From: Cylindrodendrum hubeiense
Lineage: Eukaryota; Ascomycota; Sordariomycetes; Hypocreales; Nectriaceae
NCBI GenBank assembly: GCA_014621425.1
Contig: JAANBB010000116.1
Location: 36,945-100,944, forward strand
Length of the DNA stretch: 64,000 bases
Direction of reading: 5' to 3'
This document shows, one piece after another, positions 32,394 through 44,400 of this stretch. Positions within the stretch are counted from its first letter, which is position 1; each line of letters opens with the position of its first letter. The translations under genes were made by a program, and so were the position numbers. The notes under the pieces are model-generated. The model ran no database searches. It saw only the letters and a program-made list of their open reading frames with translations, and was not told the origin of the DNA.

Positions 32394-34043
32394 GGCTTGC
32401 GAGGTAAAATTATGGATGGGAGGGAAGCGATGGAAAGATTCACGGGGAAAGGGGTGTGTTGCTTTTTTGGGTGGGAGGCGTACGGACTATTGGACATTGG
32501 ATCTGGTTGGAGAGGACCTCAATAGACTAGTGAATAGACTAGACTCAGTACCTAGACGGTAAGACAAATTTTGAGTGAGTACAGAAGTGCAATGGATGCG
32601 TTGGCGAGATGGGAGACGTTGAATTTATCGACAATGGGCGACATTGATCCAGATGATCCAGATGATCCAGATGGCACCAATTGACACCATCATAATGCGA
32701 CAAGAGCGATGCACCGACGTTGGTGTACGGGGTACTGTAGCTCATGGCGGGTGGTCGTTGGAGCAAGGGGTCGTCGGGGTTGGCACTGTTTCAGGGCCCG
32801 TGCCGTGTATTCAGTCCCGGATTAGCTTTGTATTGACCTGCGACGACCACAAAGATAGGTACCTAAGTACCTGAGGTAAGTAAGGTAATCATTCAGGCTA
32901 TGAGTGTCACGTTGGTTGATGTGAGCTTCCCAGCCTCAGGAGGCTGAGCTGAGCTGCAGAATGCGCCAAAAATAGTTGGCACGGAGTAAGGCGAGTAGTG
33001 CCAAGTGAATGAGCGACCGCTAAGGGGAAAAGCGAAGGAGAAAGCGAAGGGAGAAATCGAAGGGGGAAAGCGAAGAGGAATGCAAAGGGGAAAAACGAAG
33101 GGGAGAGTTTGAGAGTGAAGGGGAAAGAGAAAGCGAAACCGAGGAATGTTGATGCTGATCGGTGCGCTGTCCTGTCCCGTCCCCGTGCGAGAAAAACAGA
33201 GGGACAGTTGCACTGGTGGTGTCTTGTTGTCTGAGAAGTAAGGTATCTCCACTGGGTCCGAGGTACATGGGTACATGGATACGTACCCAGGATCTCCCCC
33301 CTCCCGCTCTAGCTCGGGCGATTGGGCGATTGGGCCCTTGGCTCGAGCTAACAAGGACGGTCGGCCGCACGCTAGTGTGGCGCAGGCAGGCATCTGCCAT
33401 GCTGCAGCAGCAGCACCTGCCTGCGCTGACGACTCGGTACCCACGGTAGGTACCCACGCGAGGCAGTAAAGTTGGCACCTGGTCCCCTATTTTCCCCCAT
33501 GGCAGCCGGAACTCAGTTTCATTGCGCGTACGGAGTAGGTGCGGTACCACTGTACTTGGCACCTGCCTTTTAGCACCCATGCCAACACCGAAGGCCACGA
33601 CATCACCACGTCCGGCTTGCGGTCCAGTTCTTCCCTCCGCAACTCTCGACGCCGCTAATATCACCACCACGCATTTCACATCACGGCGCATTTGCCGTTG
33701 ACTCCAACGAGGTACGAGCCTTATCTGCTGCTGCCCACTCTGCCGCACTCCCCCTCGCTCCCGCCGAGCAGCTGCGCACGAGGTCAACCTGTCCAGGTTT
33801 GCCTCCCGTCTCGTCAGCCGGCTGCTCGCGACAATCGCCTCCCTCGTCGCCTCCCCGTTGCCATTCACCCTCCGCACAACGTCCCTCGCCCGCGCGCTGA
33901 CCATCGTCGCCTCTAGTTCCCGATTCGCTCATTACGGCTGGCCGCAATATCCATCTTGATGTATTAGACTTGCCTCGAATTCCGCTTCCACGCGTCACTC
34001 TCTCCTGCGACGCCGAAGGTCCCTCCCTTCCCTTTGATCCGCC
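32394..34043. other. Intergenic/promoter region upstream of kexin
   Basis: About 1.65 kb. It holds a triplet of GATCCAGAT units near 32645, several TACCTAAG/GTACC motifs (32858-32885, 33240-33270, 33437-33460) of a kind common between genes in Sordariomycetes, and the polypurine tract listed separately. The last 300 bases before the kexin ATG are pyrimidine-rich on the plus strand, as in many fungal leaders. No gene is recognised. Confidence 0.5.
33022..33139. repeat. Polypurine tract with imperfect 14-16 bp periodicity
   Basis: About 118 bases almost entirely A/G on the plus strand, built from imperfect repeats of AAAGCGAAGGGG-like units. It lies between the phosphate carrier and kexin genes. 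Such tracts can form triplex structures or exclude nucleosomes, but no function is shown here. Confidence 0.8.
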
Positions 34044-36664
34044 ATGAAGATTTCCACTCTCTTGAGCCTCGCCGGCCTCGCCGTCCTTTCTCATGGCGCT
34101 CAAGTCCCCCGAGACTACGCCAACAACGACTACTACGTCCTGCACCTCGACCGCTCCACCTCCCCCGAGCAAGTCGCCAGCCGCCTCGGCTTGAGGCACG
34201 AGGGCCAGCTTAGCGAGCTCGAACACCACCACGTCTTCCGCGCCCCCAAGTTCGACGAAGATGTTGTCAAGAGACAGATTCAGGAGCGCAAGAGGAGGAA
34301 ACGAGATGTTGGCGGCTCTGATCCCCTCGACAGCATTCTCCTCTCCTCCAAGCAGAAGCCTCGCATGCACCTCGAGAAACGAATGATTCCTCCACGTCCA
34401 GAGGGACTCCCGGTTGTCAGACGTCAGGAAGCAGCTCCGCCCTCGAGTGCGGCATTGCAGAAGCAGGCTGAGGTCATGAAGACGCTTGATATCGCCGATC
34501 CCATTTTCAATGAGCAGTGGCATCTCTTCAACCCCGTAGAGATTGGCCACGACGTCAACGTCACTGGCCTTTGGCTGGAGGGTATCACCGGAAAGAATTC
34601 TACCGTGGCTATCGTCGATGATGGCCTGGACATGAACAGCAATGATCTCAAACCCAACTATTTCGCTGAAGGATCTTGGGACTTTAACGATGCCGATGCA
34701 ATCCCTGCCCCTGAGTTGTCCGATGATAGACACGGCACCCGATGTGCCGGTGAGGTCTCGGCCGCCCGCAACGATGTGTGCGGTGTTGGTGTTGCCTATG
34801 ACTCCAGGATTGCTGGCATTCGAATTCTTAGCAAGGCTATTGGCGACGCCGAAGAGGCTGAGGCCATGATCTTCAAGTACCAGGACAACCAGATTTACTC
34901 ATGTTCGTGGGGCCCCTCGGATGATGGCCGAACTATGGAGGCACCCGGCATTCTGATCAAGCGGGCCATGGTCCAGGCTACTCAGAAGGGCCGCGGCGGT
35001 CTGGGATCCGTCTATGTTTTTGCTAGTGGAAACGGCGCATCCAACGGAGACAACTGTAACTTCGATGGCTACACCAACTCCATTTACAGCATTACAGTTG
35101 GTGCTGTGGACCGTACTGGCGCCCACCCCTATTACTCTGAGCTGTGTTCAGCTCAGCTCGTTGTTACCTACAGCAGTGGCAGCGGTGATGCGATTGTAAG
35201 TCCCCTAGAGTCTTTGAGACGAATTGAACTAACAGTAGTAGCACACAACCGATGTCGGAGAGAACGCCTGCTACAGTGGCCATGGTGGAACGTCCGCTGC
35301 CGCCCCTTTGGCTGCTGGTATTTTCGCCTTGGTCTTGCAGGTTCGACCTGACTTGAGCTGGAGAGATATGCAGTACCTTGCCATGGATACGGCTGTTCCC
35401 ATTGACGATGGCGTAGCCGAATGGCAGACCACGACTATTGGCAAGAAGTTCAGCCACACCTTTGGATACGGCAAGATAGACTCATATGCCATGGTTGAGA
35501 TGGCTAAGACGTGGGAGAAGGTCAAGCCCCAGGCCTGGTACTTTTCTCCTTGGATTCACGTCAAGAAGAATATTCCTGAGGGCAAGGACGGTTTGGCTGT
35601 TACTGTTGAAGTTACTGCCGATATGCTCAAGGCGGCCAACGTTGCCCGTCTTGAACATGTCACTGTTACCATGAACGTTGAACACACGCGACGTGGTGAC
35701 TTGAGCGTCGACTTGATCAGCCCCTCCAAGGTGGTCAGCAACATCGCCGTGGCGCGAAGACTCGACACGGCTGGAACTGGCTACAAGGACTGGACTTTCA
35801 TGAGTGTTGCCCATTGGTATGTCTTCCCATGTGTTGCCTTTCTGACATCGTAACTAACATTTCAACAGGGGCGAGTCTGGTGTTGGTAAATGGACGATTA
35901 TCGTCAGAGACACTGAGAAGAACGGCAACAAGGGCAAACTCGTCGACTTTCACCTGAAGCTGTGGGGCGAGGCAATCGACGCCGACAAGGCGAAGCCTCT
36001 ACCCATGCCTGATGAGCACGATGACGACGACCACAACGTTATTCAAACCACAACCCTACAGGCCTCAACGACGCCGATTGCCGCGGGTACCGCAGCAACC
36101 AGCGTGAAGGGCAATCCTTCCGATCATCCCGAGCGGCCCACTAAGAATCCCGCGAAGCCCAGTGGCACTGAGAAGGCATCCCCGAGCGGCACCAACGAGG
36201 CCCAAGAAGCTACTTCGTCGGCGTCTTCTTCGTGGGTCTCGTGGCTCCCGAGCTTCGGCGCCTCCAAGACTGTCCAGATCTGGGTCTACGGAGCCATTGG
36301 CCTCATCTCAGCCTTCTGCTGCGGCCTGGGCATCTACTTCTGGGTCGCCCGCCGACGTCGCCTCCGTAACGACTCGCGCAACAACTACGAGTTTGAGCTC
36401 ATCGACGAGGAAGAGGCCGAGGGCCTGAACCCTGGAGAGAAGGGCGCTGTGGGCAAGAAGGCGCGCCGCACTCGTGGTGGCGAGCTGTATGACGCCTTTG
36501 CCGAGGGAAGTGACGACGACCAATTCGAGGACTACCGCGACCGTGAGCGGTCACACACTCGTCTACCAGGCGATGACTCGGAGCAGTACGTGGTCGGCGA
36601 CGAGAGCGATGACGAGTCAGGCGACGAAAAGGCCGAGAGAAAGCCCCTGAGCGGTCCGCGATAG
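34044..36664 (+). CDS. KEX2: Kexin, subtilisin-like proprotein convertase of the late Golgi
   Basis: Exons 34044-35195, 35242-35816 and 35869-36664 give 840 residues. Kexin cleaves secretory precursors after Lys-Arg/Arg-Arg. Visible parts: a signal peptide at 1-18 (LLSLAGLAVLSHG), a propeptide ending in clustered basic sites (RKRRKR, HLEKR), and a catalytic domain with Asp192 (AIVDDGLD), His230 (DDRHGTRCAGE) and Ser402 (GHGGTSAAAPLAAG). The oxyanion residue is Asp in WGPSDDG, the usual Kex2 state. The P domain (VTVTMNVEHTRRGDLSVDLISP...WTIIVRDT), a Ser/Thr-rich stem, one transmembrane segment (VYGAIGLISAFCCGLGIYFWV) and a long acidic cytosolic tail with YDAF follow; the tail should carry Golgi-retrieval signals. 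Everything needed for activity is present. Confidence 0.96.
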
Positions 36665-37208
36665 AAGAAGACTCAAGCCCTGCGCAGTAGTGTATGAAGT
36701 ACAGGAAAACGAGGGTGCGACGGGCATTTGGCATATGGGTTCGGGCCAAGACAGCCCTTGGTGCTAACTTTTGCATGGGACGACTGGAGTTTTTGACTCG
36801 ACTGTTTTTGCGTACCTAGTTACACTGTTAATCAATAGATGTTTGGATTGGCAACAAGAATTTGTGATCTTTGCATGTGACTGTATATATACGTGGATTG
36901 CCTCGCATCTATCTACCCCTATTAGGATTCACACTCCAACGAGACGGACATGTTCTTCACAGCAACAACCCAAGAGACCCAGAAACGGCGCTGGAATCTT
37001 TCTTTCTTTCTCGTCCATTATATAGCTAGGCTAGCTGTCCGCCCAGACTGACTTGGGGCGGCCGCCATTCTTTCCACAACTCCCCCAGAACGCCATATCA
37101 TTCCCAAACGCCAGGAGCTCGTGACAAAGGATTTTTAAATCACAAATGGGAATCTTGGTCTCATGCATCCCCGTTTACACTTTCATTCGTTTGGGCTTGG
37201 GAGGAGGC
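36665..37208. other. Convergent intergenic region between kexin and SNX4
   Basis: About 540 bases between two converging stop codons. It presumably holds both 3' UTRs and polyadenylation signals. No other feature is seen. Confidence 0.5.
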
Positions 37209-38643
37209 TCATGCCGCAGGTACCAGGCCCTCCTTCTCCATCTCCATGACGTAGCGCTCCCAGGTGTTGATGACCTCGCCGTAAAAGTCAACGTGGGCGT
37301 CGGCAAAGTTGCCGAGCTGGGCCTTCATCTCGATGCGCTTGATGCGCTCAAACTCGACCACCTCCTTGACGACCTCGTCGTCGAACATGTCGCTCGTGTT
37401 GCGGGCGCTCTCGACCTCGTGCGTCAGCTCCTCGACGCGCAGCTCCAGCTTGCGAGTGCGCTCGCGGCGGGCCTGCTCGTGGTCGACGCCGCGGACGTCC
37501 TCGATCTTGGAGCGCAGGAAGCCGCCGGCGCCCGAGCCGGATCCGTGGCCGGTCTGCAGGGTATCGCGCTCTGTAGTAGACTTGTTGAGGTACTCGGTCA
37601 GCTGCTCGTAGTCGAGTTGCTTCTGCTCGCGGGCCTTGAGCAGCTGCTTGAGGGCGAGCGAGTAGGACTGCATGTCACGGAGGGAGCCGAGGTAGTCCTG
37701 GTCGGTCGTGTCCTTTAGCTTGCGCAGGTCGGTGGCGGTGTCCTCAATAGAGGCGGCAAAGGCGTGGATAGCAGGCTCTACGCTGGGCTCGAGGGGAATG
37801 AGCTTTTGGAACTGCTCGGCGAGGTCGTGCATGTCGGCCTCGAGGTCCGTCTCGCGGCGGGCGACGCGGGCAATGACCTTTTCAATGTGGCCGAGGTCGT
37901 CGTCGAGCTTGTCGCTCTTCTCGCGGACTTCGAGGAAGCGGCGGTCGGGCTTGTGGACCTTGGTGAAGGCGTTGATAAAGGTGTCGGCGAAGTTGTCAAA
38001 GACGCCGGCGGAGCCCGGGTCGCTCGAGGAGCTGCCGCGGGTGCTCCGGCTGCGCATGGTGGCGTTCCAGTCGGGGCTCTCGAGGAAGGTGTGGAGGATC
38101 GGGGCGCGGCGCAGGGTCGGGTGGAGGGACAGGCGGATGAGGAAGCGCTGCAGCGAGTGGCCGCGGCGAGCGGTGAAGTCGGATCCGAAGCGGTCGCCGC
38201 GGACATACTCCATGCGTTGCTTGTCCGGCAGCGGGGGGACGGCAGCGGCGGGGAAGTCGCGCAGGAGCTGCTTATAGAGGAAGACGAAGTCGGTAAAGCG
38301 GCGACGGACAGTGGTGGTTTCGCGCTGGAACGAGGGGAAGGTGGACTGGAGATAGCTTCAGTTAGTTGGAGAGTGGGCAGATAGCGGGGAGTAGACTGAC
38401 GTTGGTGGTGATGAGGTACGACACGAAGGCATCCTTGGTCCCGTCGTTCTCCTTGATAGGCGTGTCTACGATGCAGTCGAGCGTCTCAGGGCCTACGCCG
38501 GGTGCGTGGTGCTCAAGGTTGGTTCCCGCGCCGTCCACGGTGTGCCCGGGATGGTCGGCGGCGGGGGCGGAGCGGGACGTCTGCTCGTGGACATGCTCGC
38601 TCCACGACACGTTGGAGAAGTCGTCTTGGTTCATGACGGCCAT
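37209..38643 (-). CDS. SNX4: Sorting nexin 4 / Atg24, PX-BAR protein
   Basis: Exons 38643-38401 and 38345-37209 give 459 residues. The donor is GTCAGT, a rarer but legal GT site, and removal of the 55-nt intron restores the PX domain. SNX4 recycles cargo from endosomes to the Golgi and supports selective autophagy. The PX domain runs across the intron (DAFVSYLITTN joined to STFPSFQRETTTVRRRFTDF, then the lipid-binding PPLPDKQ) and is followed by FLIRLSLHPTLRRAPILHTFL. The C-terminal half is a long helical BAR domain (LDDDLGHIEKVIARVARRETDLEADM to the end). The N-terminus is short and acidic. The protein is peripheral on PI3P-containing endosomes. Confidence 0.9.
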
Positions 38644-39720
38644 GAGCCGGGAGAGCCGCGAAGAGGGCGGCTGCTGGGCGGTTGAGCGTTGCGTGTGCCG
38701 TGCTGTCCGAGCTGGCGTATGGGTGGTGTGTGGTGTGTGGTGTAGCAGTGGTGAAGCTGGGGCGGTACGAGCAGTAGAGGGGTTGGCGTGTTGGCGGGCG
38801 GGCGGTGTGGAGAGAGAATCGACCGGGGCGAAGTTGAGAGAGCGGCAGAGAGGGTGCGTCTAGATCGTCGAGAGAGGCGAGAAGCGGGAGACTGCCGTGA
38901 AGCCAAAGCTGGAGCTGGAGCTGCGACGGATTTGATGGTGGAGAGTTGAAGGCGGTTGGGATGCCATGTGGACGGGGGAAGTGGCGCAGGTGCAAGGGAT
39001 CAAGGACCGCACTAAGACGATAGGCAGCTACTTTTGGGACGGCGTTGACGGACGGTGCATCGTACAAGTGGAAATGCACATTTCATAAAAACAACTCAGC
39101 TGTACTTACGATAACATGCCACACCTCATTATTATTCTTAAATGCGGATGGGTATTCAATTGCAGCTCCTCATTGCGTTGCCAATCCCCCAAACAGCGTC
39201 CCCCTCTATCAGATGTGCGCTGTCCCTGAGGCTGAGGTGGCGATGACGCAGTGCTCCTCTAGGCCGCCGCATTCAGCTCCCATCTCAAGGTACCCCCATG
39301 CAAGTTGGTCACCATCGTTGCATCCATGCAGATCAAGGAACCTCTGGCCATTTCCATCACATTCAACTTAAACTGGCGCAGCAAACGTGTTTACAAAAAA
39401 AAAGAAAATCGTAGTGGAATCTATTGCTTTCCTGTGTCGAGATGTCTATCCCAGTTTGGCGAGGCCTGGCTCACTCTCTCTCTCGCTTCTTCTCTTGTTT
39501 CTGGGCTTTGTCTTTGGCCCGTTTTGATACAGACTCCCTTGTCCCTGGTTTCTTGTTAACCAGCCTTGGTATGCCATCCGTCCATCCCTTCCCGTACCAT
39601 ACAGTCATACATATGAAACAACTCCCCAGTAGTCGTCGTCGTAGTACACTGAGCGAGCAGCTTTGTCGCTTCACTCCTGCTCACTCCTGCTCACTTCTGA
39701 GCACGTCACTTCTGAGCACT
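38644..39720. other. Intergenic region between SNX4 and LETM1-like genes
   Basis: About 1.1 kb: the SNX4 promoter and leader side and the 3' side of the LETM1-like gene. Near 39672-39730 there are several direct copies of TCACTTCTGAGCAC-like units running into the LETM1 stop codon. No gene is recognised. Confidence 0.45.
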
Positions 39721-41450
39721 TCACTTCTGCTCGCTCTTGCTGTTCACCTTGGCAGCGACCTCTGCCTCTGCCTCCGCTACCTTGCTGAGCTCGATCTCGG
39801 CCTCAACCATCTCGCTAGCTGGCTTCTTCTCCAGGCCGGCGGCAGCGGCCGTAGCGAGACGCTCCTCCTTCTCGTCAATATCGTCCAAATCCCGGGGCGT
39901 AGCGAATCCGGTGCTCTGGCTTGCGTGGTCCTGCTCGGCCTCGTCCTCGATCAGCTCCTGCTGCTCCTTGATAACCTCTAGTCGCAGCTTGTTGGTAGCG
40001 GCGCCCTCGGCGTTGTGAACCTCGAGCTCAATCTCGTGGTAAAGCTCCTCGGGGATAGCAGACAGCACGCCAATCAGCGCCTCAATCTGGCTGGATCCCT
40101 CACCGGATCCCTGTCCGTACATGTAGGCATTGCTGAGCACCAGGAGTGTTGAAGGAACACCCTCCCTGAGACGGAGGTCCAACCAGGTCTGAAGGTCGGC
40201 GCGCATCCGCGCAGGCGACACACTGTGGGTTCGGATACCACGAGCAGCACAAGCTGTCTGGAGCTCTCCAACGGTCAGGCTGTCCACGCCCTCGTAGCTG
40301 ATGGCCTTGTCGTCTCGCTTAATCTGGCGCATACGGTGGCGGATCTGGTATCGAAGCATCATGTCGGTTCCGAAGGTGTTGAGGTTCATGTACTTGCACA
40401 TTGAAACCAGCTGGGGGCGCGACAAGTTGTCCAGGGTTAGGTCGTCCCGGAACACCTTGCACACCTTGATGACATCCTGAGAAGTGGGGGCCTCGCCCGT
40501 TGATCGGACCTTGCGGAAGAAGTTGGAAAATTCCTCCTTCTGTGCGGTGGCCATGGTCAGCGGCAGACCTGTCTCCTTCAGCGTCTGTCGAAGGAAGACG
40601 CTGACATCCTTTCGGGTGGATCGCAAAAGGGTAGCCTTAGCCTCCTTGGACTTTTGTCCCTCAAAAGTGCTGGGAAGCATGTTGGGGAAGAGCTTGAGGG
40701 CGAACGGAATGAGGGCCTCGCCCAGGGGGACGATGATGAAGACGGAGAAGGGGATCAGACGGCCCAGATCCTGCACCGTTCGCTGCAGCTGCTTGTTCTC
40801 ACGGCGCGTGAGCTCATAGCCGGCCGCCATCTTCAGCGCTAGCCTCCAGCTGATCTTGACCTCGGCAACCATGAGCTTGCTGCCGTCCCAGTAGTGCTGC
40901 ACCTCCTTCTTGACCTTTTCCCAGATTGTCGCCTTGACCTCTGCCTTGTCGGCCTTGATCACCTCCTGGGTCGCAGAGCCCTCTGTCTTGGCCGCTAATT
41001 CGGTCGCAGTCGGGGTCTCCTTGGTCGCATCAGCGGCCTTTGCGGCACCGTCCTTGGCCTCGGCATCCTGGGTCTTGGTGTCCTTCTTGGCGGCGGCGGC
41101 GGTAGATTCCTTCGGGAGGGGCTTCTTGGCTAATTCGGCGTTGAATCCGGGAGGCGGGCCGGTCGGGGGTCCATCGGGTCGGTGGTGCTCGGTGCTCATG
41201 GCCCGCATGGGGATCAAGAGGGCGATAGCTGGGATTTTGGCATGGCGGCTGATGTGGCGACCGAAAACCGCAGGGGAAACACCTCGGGAAAGGGCCCTCG
41301 CTGCGCTTGGGGTCAGCACAATTGATCCAGTGGTTAATGCCCCCGTAGAGACTGCAGAAGGCGGGCGAGCCCGGGAGGTGACAACTTACCGTTACCCAAC
41401 AAGGGGTTCCGGGTGACGGCCCTGCGAGCGACGTTGGAGGAAGCGCTCAT
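39721..41450 (-). CDS. MDM38: LETM1/Mdm38 mitochondrial inner-membrane protein
   Basis: Exons 41450-41390 and 41351-39721 give 563 residues. Mdm38/LETM1 proteins support K+/H+ exchange across the inner mitochondrial membrane and help export or assemble mitochondrial translation products. The first exon (MSASSNVARRAVTRNPLLG) together with the next 50 residues forms an Arg/Ser-rich presequence. An Ala/Lys-rich linker follows, then the LETM1 core: WKIS-like EVKISWRLALKMAAGYELTRREN, a transmembrane segment (LIPFSVFIIVPLGEALIPFALKLFPNMLPSTF) and the ribosome-binding-like domain (LSRPQLVSMCKYMNLNTFGTDMMLRYQIRHRM and LTVGELQTACAARG). The C-terminus is acidic and coiled. All family marks are intact. 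Confidence 0.93.
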
Positions 41451-44400
41451 GGCGAGCTGCAAGTCTGGTGATGGAAGATCGAGAGTGGGCAATGTCTGAC
41501 GGATCTCTCAATAGAACAGCTGGAAGAGAGTGATGCAGGAGGGAGGAAGTGGATGCGCACAAGGTTATAGAGGCGCTGCCCACTAAAGGAAGTAGTGTAG
41601 TTGTGGTGGTTACTACGGGATGGGATATGCGCCTGGCGGGAAGCGGAAGAGCTGGTGATCCGACAGGGCCGGGCGCCGCATTATCGTTGTCCCTGCGCCT
41701 CTTGGCTGGCTTCGGCACGCACCGAGATCACGTGAAGCCCGGTTTCCGGTTTCTTGTTGAGGGGGAGACCCATACATGTGACTTCCGGCTCCGGCGTGAT
41801 TGGTGAGACACTCGGCTGCCAGGGTGTAAAGAGCAGAAAAGGTACGTACAGACGGATACGTAAGTCTCTGCTCAGTGCGCCCAACAACTGCCATTGGAAA
41901 CTCCGGCAATAAACTCCGAGCTTGGAAACTGAGGCACAGTCATCCACTGGATGCTGACACGTTGGTAATTCGTACCCGTGAGTTGTCGAGCAGCTTGTTA
42001 CAGCCAATTCGATTCTACCTCGTGACGCTGCTCTTTTGGGTATCCATGAAAAGCGCATCCCATGGCCTGTATCCGGACCAATTCTTACATGTAGATAAGC
42101 TGCCACTGAGTCTTTAACTCGCTGGCCCGCTACTACCCGATGTCGCTCGTGGCTCTCACTGAGCTGGCAACGAGACATTTGCGCGACGAGACAGGGGGGT
42201 GCTGAGACATGTAGGCACTGGCCTCTTCTCCAGGGAGACGACGCCAACCAGAAACGCTAGTCAGAGCCATAGCCACTTTACGCACTCATCTGCGTCACTT
42301 ACTAAGAACCCGCCAGTGACGCAATGTGATGATGTGATCCAGTTGATAGGGCAAATCTCCGAATCCGACGATTCCTATTTGTTGTAGGAATTAGGCAAAT
42401 GCGAGGAGCCCAAAGCGATGAAATCAGCCGTTTCCACCCCGCGCATGCTGGTCACGTCTAAGACTGCTGCCACAGGTCGGGTTCGGTACATTTCCGATCG
42501 TCTGGCTTGCTCGCAACTAAGTGTGGTAAAGGAATGCGGTAGGATATCTCTACAGTATGAGTGTTGCTATTCGCACGTATTGGGTATAATAGTTCGGTAA
42601 GCATACCTCAGTCCTTAGCATACCTCGCCCCGGGTCGTGCGTACATCTCAGTCTTAGAAACATGAATCATGCAAAAAGAGAACAAATGCAACTAAAGTAT
42701 TTTTTATTGTAAAGTCTGTTAATAAACATGAGGGTCGTTTATTTAATTGAACTTTTACAAGAGTCATTATCCTTGATCCCGAAATATTATCCCTTGTCGA
42801 TTCAATTTGAAGGGGGATTGACGACGTTCAAAACTGGGTCGACCTTCAGTGCCATGTCTCAGTTTCGAGCCAGGCCAGATTGTTCAACTTCCAATGTGTA
42901 ATCTCGTATGGGTTGGAGCCAATTGGACGTTAGTCGTATTTTCCCATGTCCTTGTCCAGAGTCGCATGGCTGGACAAAGGCATTCACTATGACAAACTTC
43001 GTGGTAATTAGCTTTCGCTTGGATAGCAAAGTGCTTGCTGTAGTCGTCCGTGGCCGCAGCACAACTTGGTGACCGTTGGTGTAGTACGTGTTCGCCATCT
43101 TCATTCTCGGGAGGAAGGAGAAGTGTGGGTTTGTCAATACCCAAACCTGATCCCCGCATTATGTTCAACGGCCTTGTGTCGCTGGTGGCTTAACTTGCTT
43201 TTCGTTTGCGACCTATTGAGCTACCATTATCCTGGGCTTGGGTATCACCGCTGAGCCTCATGGCCTTAAGAGCATTGGTACAGAAGAGGGCGGCCGGAGT
43301 ACTATTTTACACACGGAGGCAGTAAGTTGAAGACCCAGGAGAACCCGCCAAACAGTCTTGATTCACTGTTTACTGGACTCGGACCGCGTGTTGCGCTCAG
43401 TATTGGGAGTGTCTGGTACTGCTCGCAGGTGACGATGCGGAATCCGAAACGTTGAGTCTGTGAGCTGTTATTGTGGTTAGTACTACGATGAGGGTGTTGT
43501 TAAGGAGAGACTGGTTGGGTGGGACGATTGAGGAGACGAGATTGGGAGTCGTAGAAGGGTTACTGGGCACCTTGGATAGAGAGCGCATACTATGCCTCGC
43601 ATTCGTCCGTTCATTTTCCCAATATTGAGAGAATTTCAGCGTGCAAGGCGCAACAGGGAAGTCCAATCCAATGCTCGGGCCGACATGCACGGATAAGGTG
43701 GTCGGGTGTCAGCTTCAGGCCGCTGGACCTCGAAGGCATCCGCTGTCACGGTGGTTTGGGCGTCAAGCGCCGAGCTGGTGCAGGTGGTCGTCAGCAGCGG
43801 TGCTGTCGTGCGAATCATGCCATGGAAATCGGCTCGTTTCTAATCGTTGAATAGGGCCATGAGGCGCTGCGATTGGACCGAGATGCTCTGGACGGTCGAG
43901 CTGTCGGTGGTCGTCTGAATACCGGTCAGATAAGTCTTCGTATCACACACAGATTACCAGTCTCGAGCCCAATTAATGCAAACGAGCGTCATTAACGGCG
44001 CATGAATTGTGAAGTCGCCGTTGAGGTCATTGGTCGGGTGCATCTCGGATGGACTCATGGCGTACCACTGTTTCCTGAGCCAGCAAGTGTTGCTAAGCTG
44101 AGGCCGAGAAGGAATCACGTACTCAAATATAGCCAAATGACATTGAACCTTAATGGAGAAATCATCCGGAGACTAACGACTCGCCACCTCCTGAGAGATA
44201 GATCGATTGAGTTCCAGGGGTTTGTCATCTCGTCCTTGGGCAGAGTATCGTGCATCGTTGCCACGACGCCATCCTGTACCATTCATAGCGTATTATACAG
44301 TCCTTGCATATTTTTCGATGCGCCAAACCAGGGAACCTATGCATGGCATACAAGACACGTGCGAGATACGACGGTGTTGGGTGTGGTCTAGCGGTGGCAA

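Noticed and set aside
37764..38384. 206-codon plus-strand ORF rich in Gly/Val/Glu
   Set aside because: Antisense shadow of SNX4.
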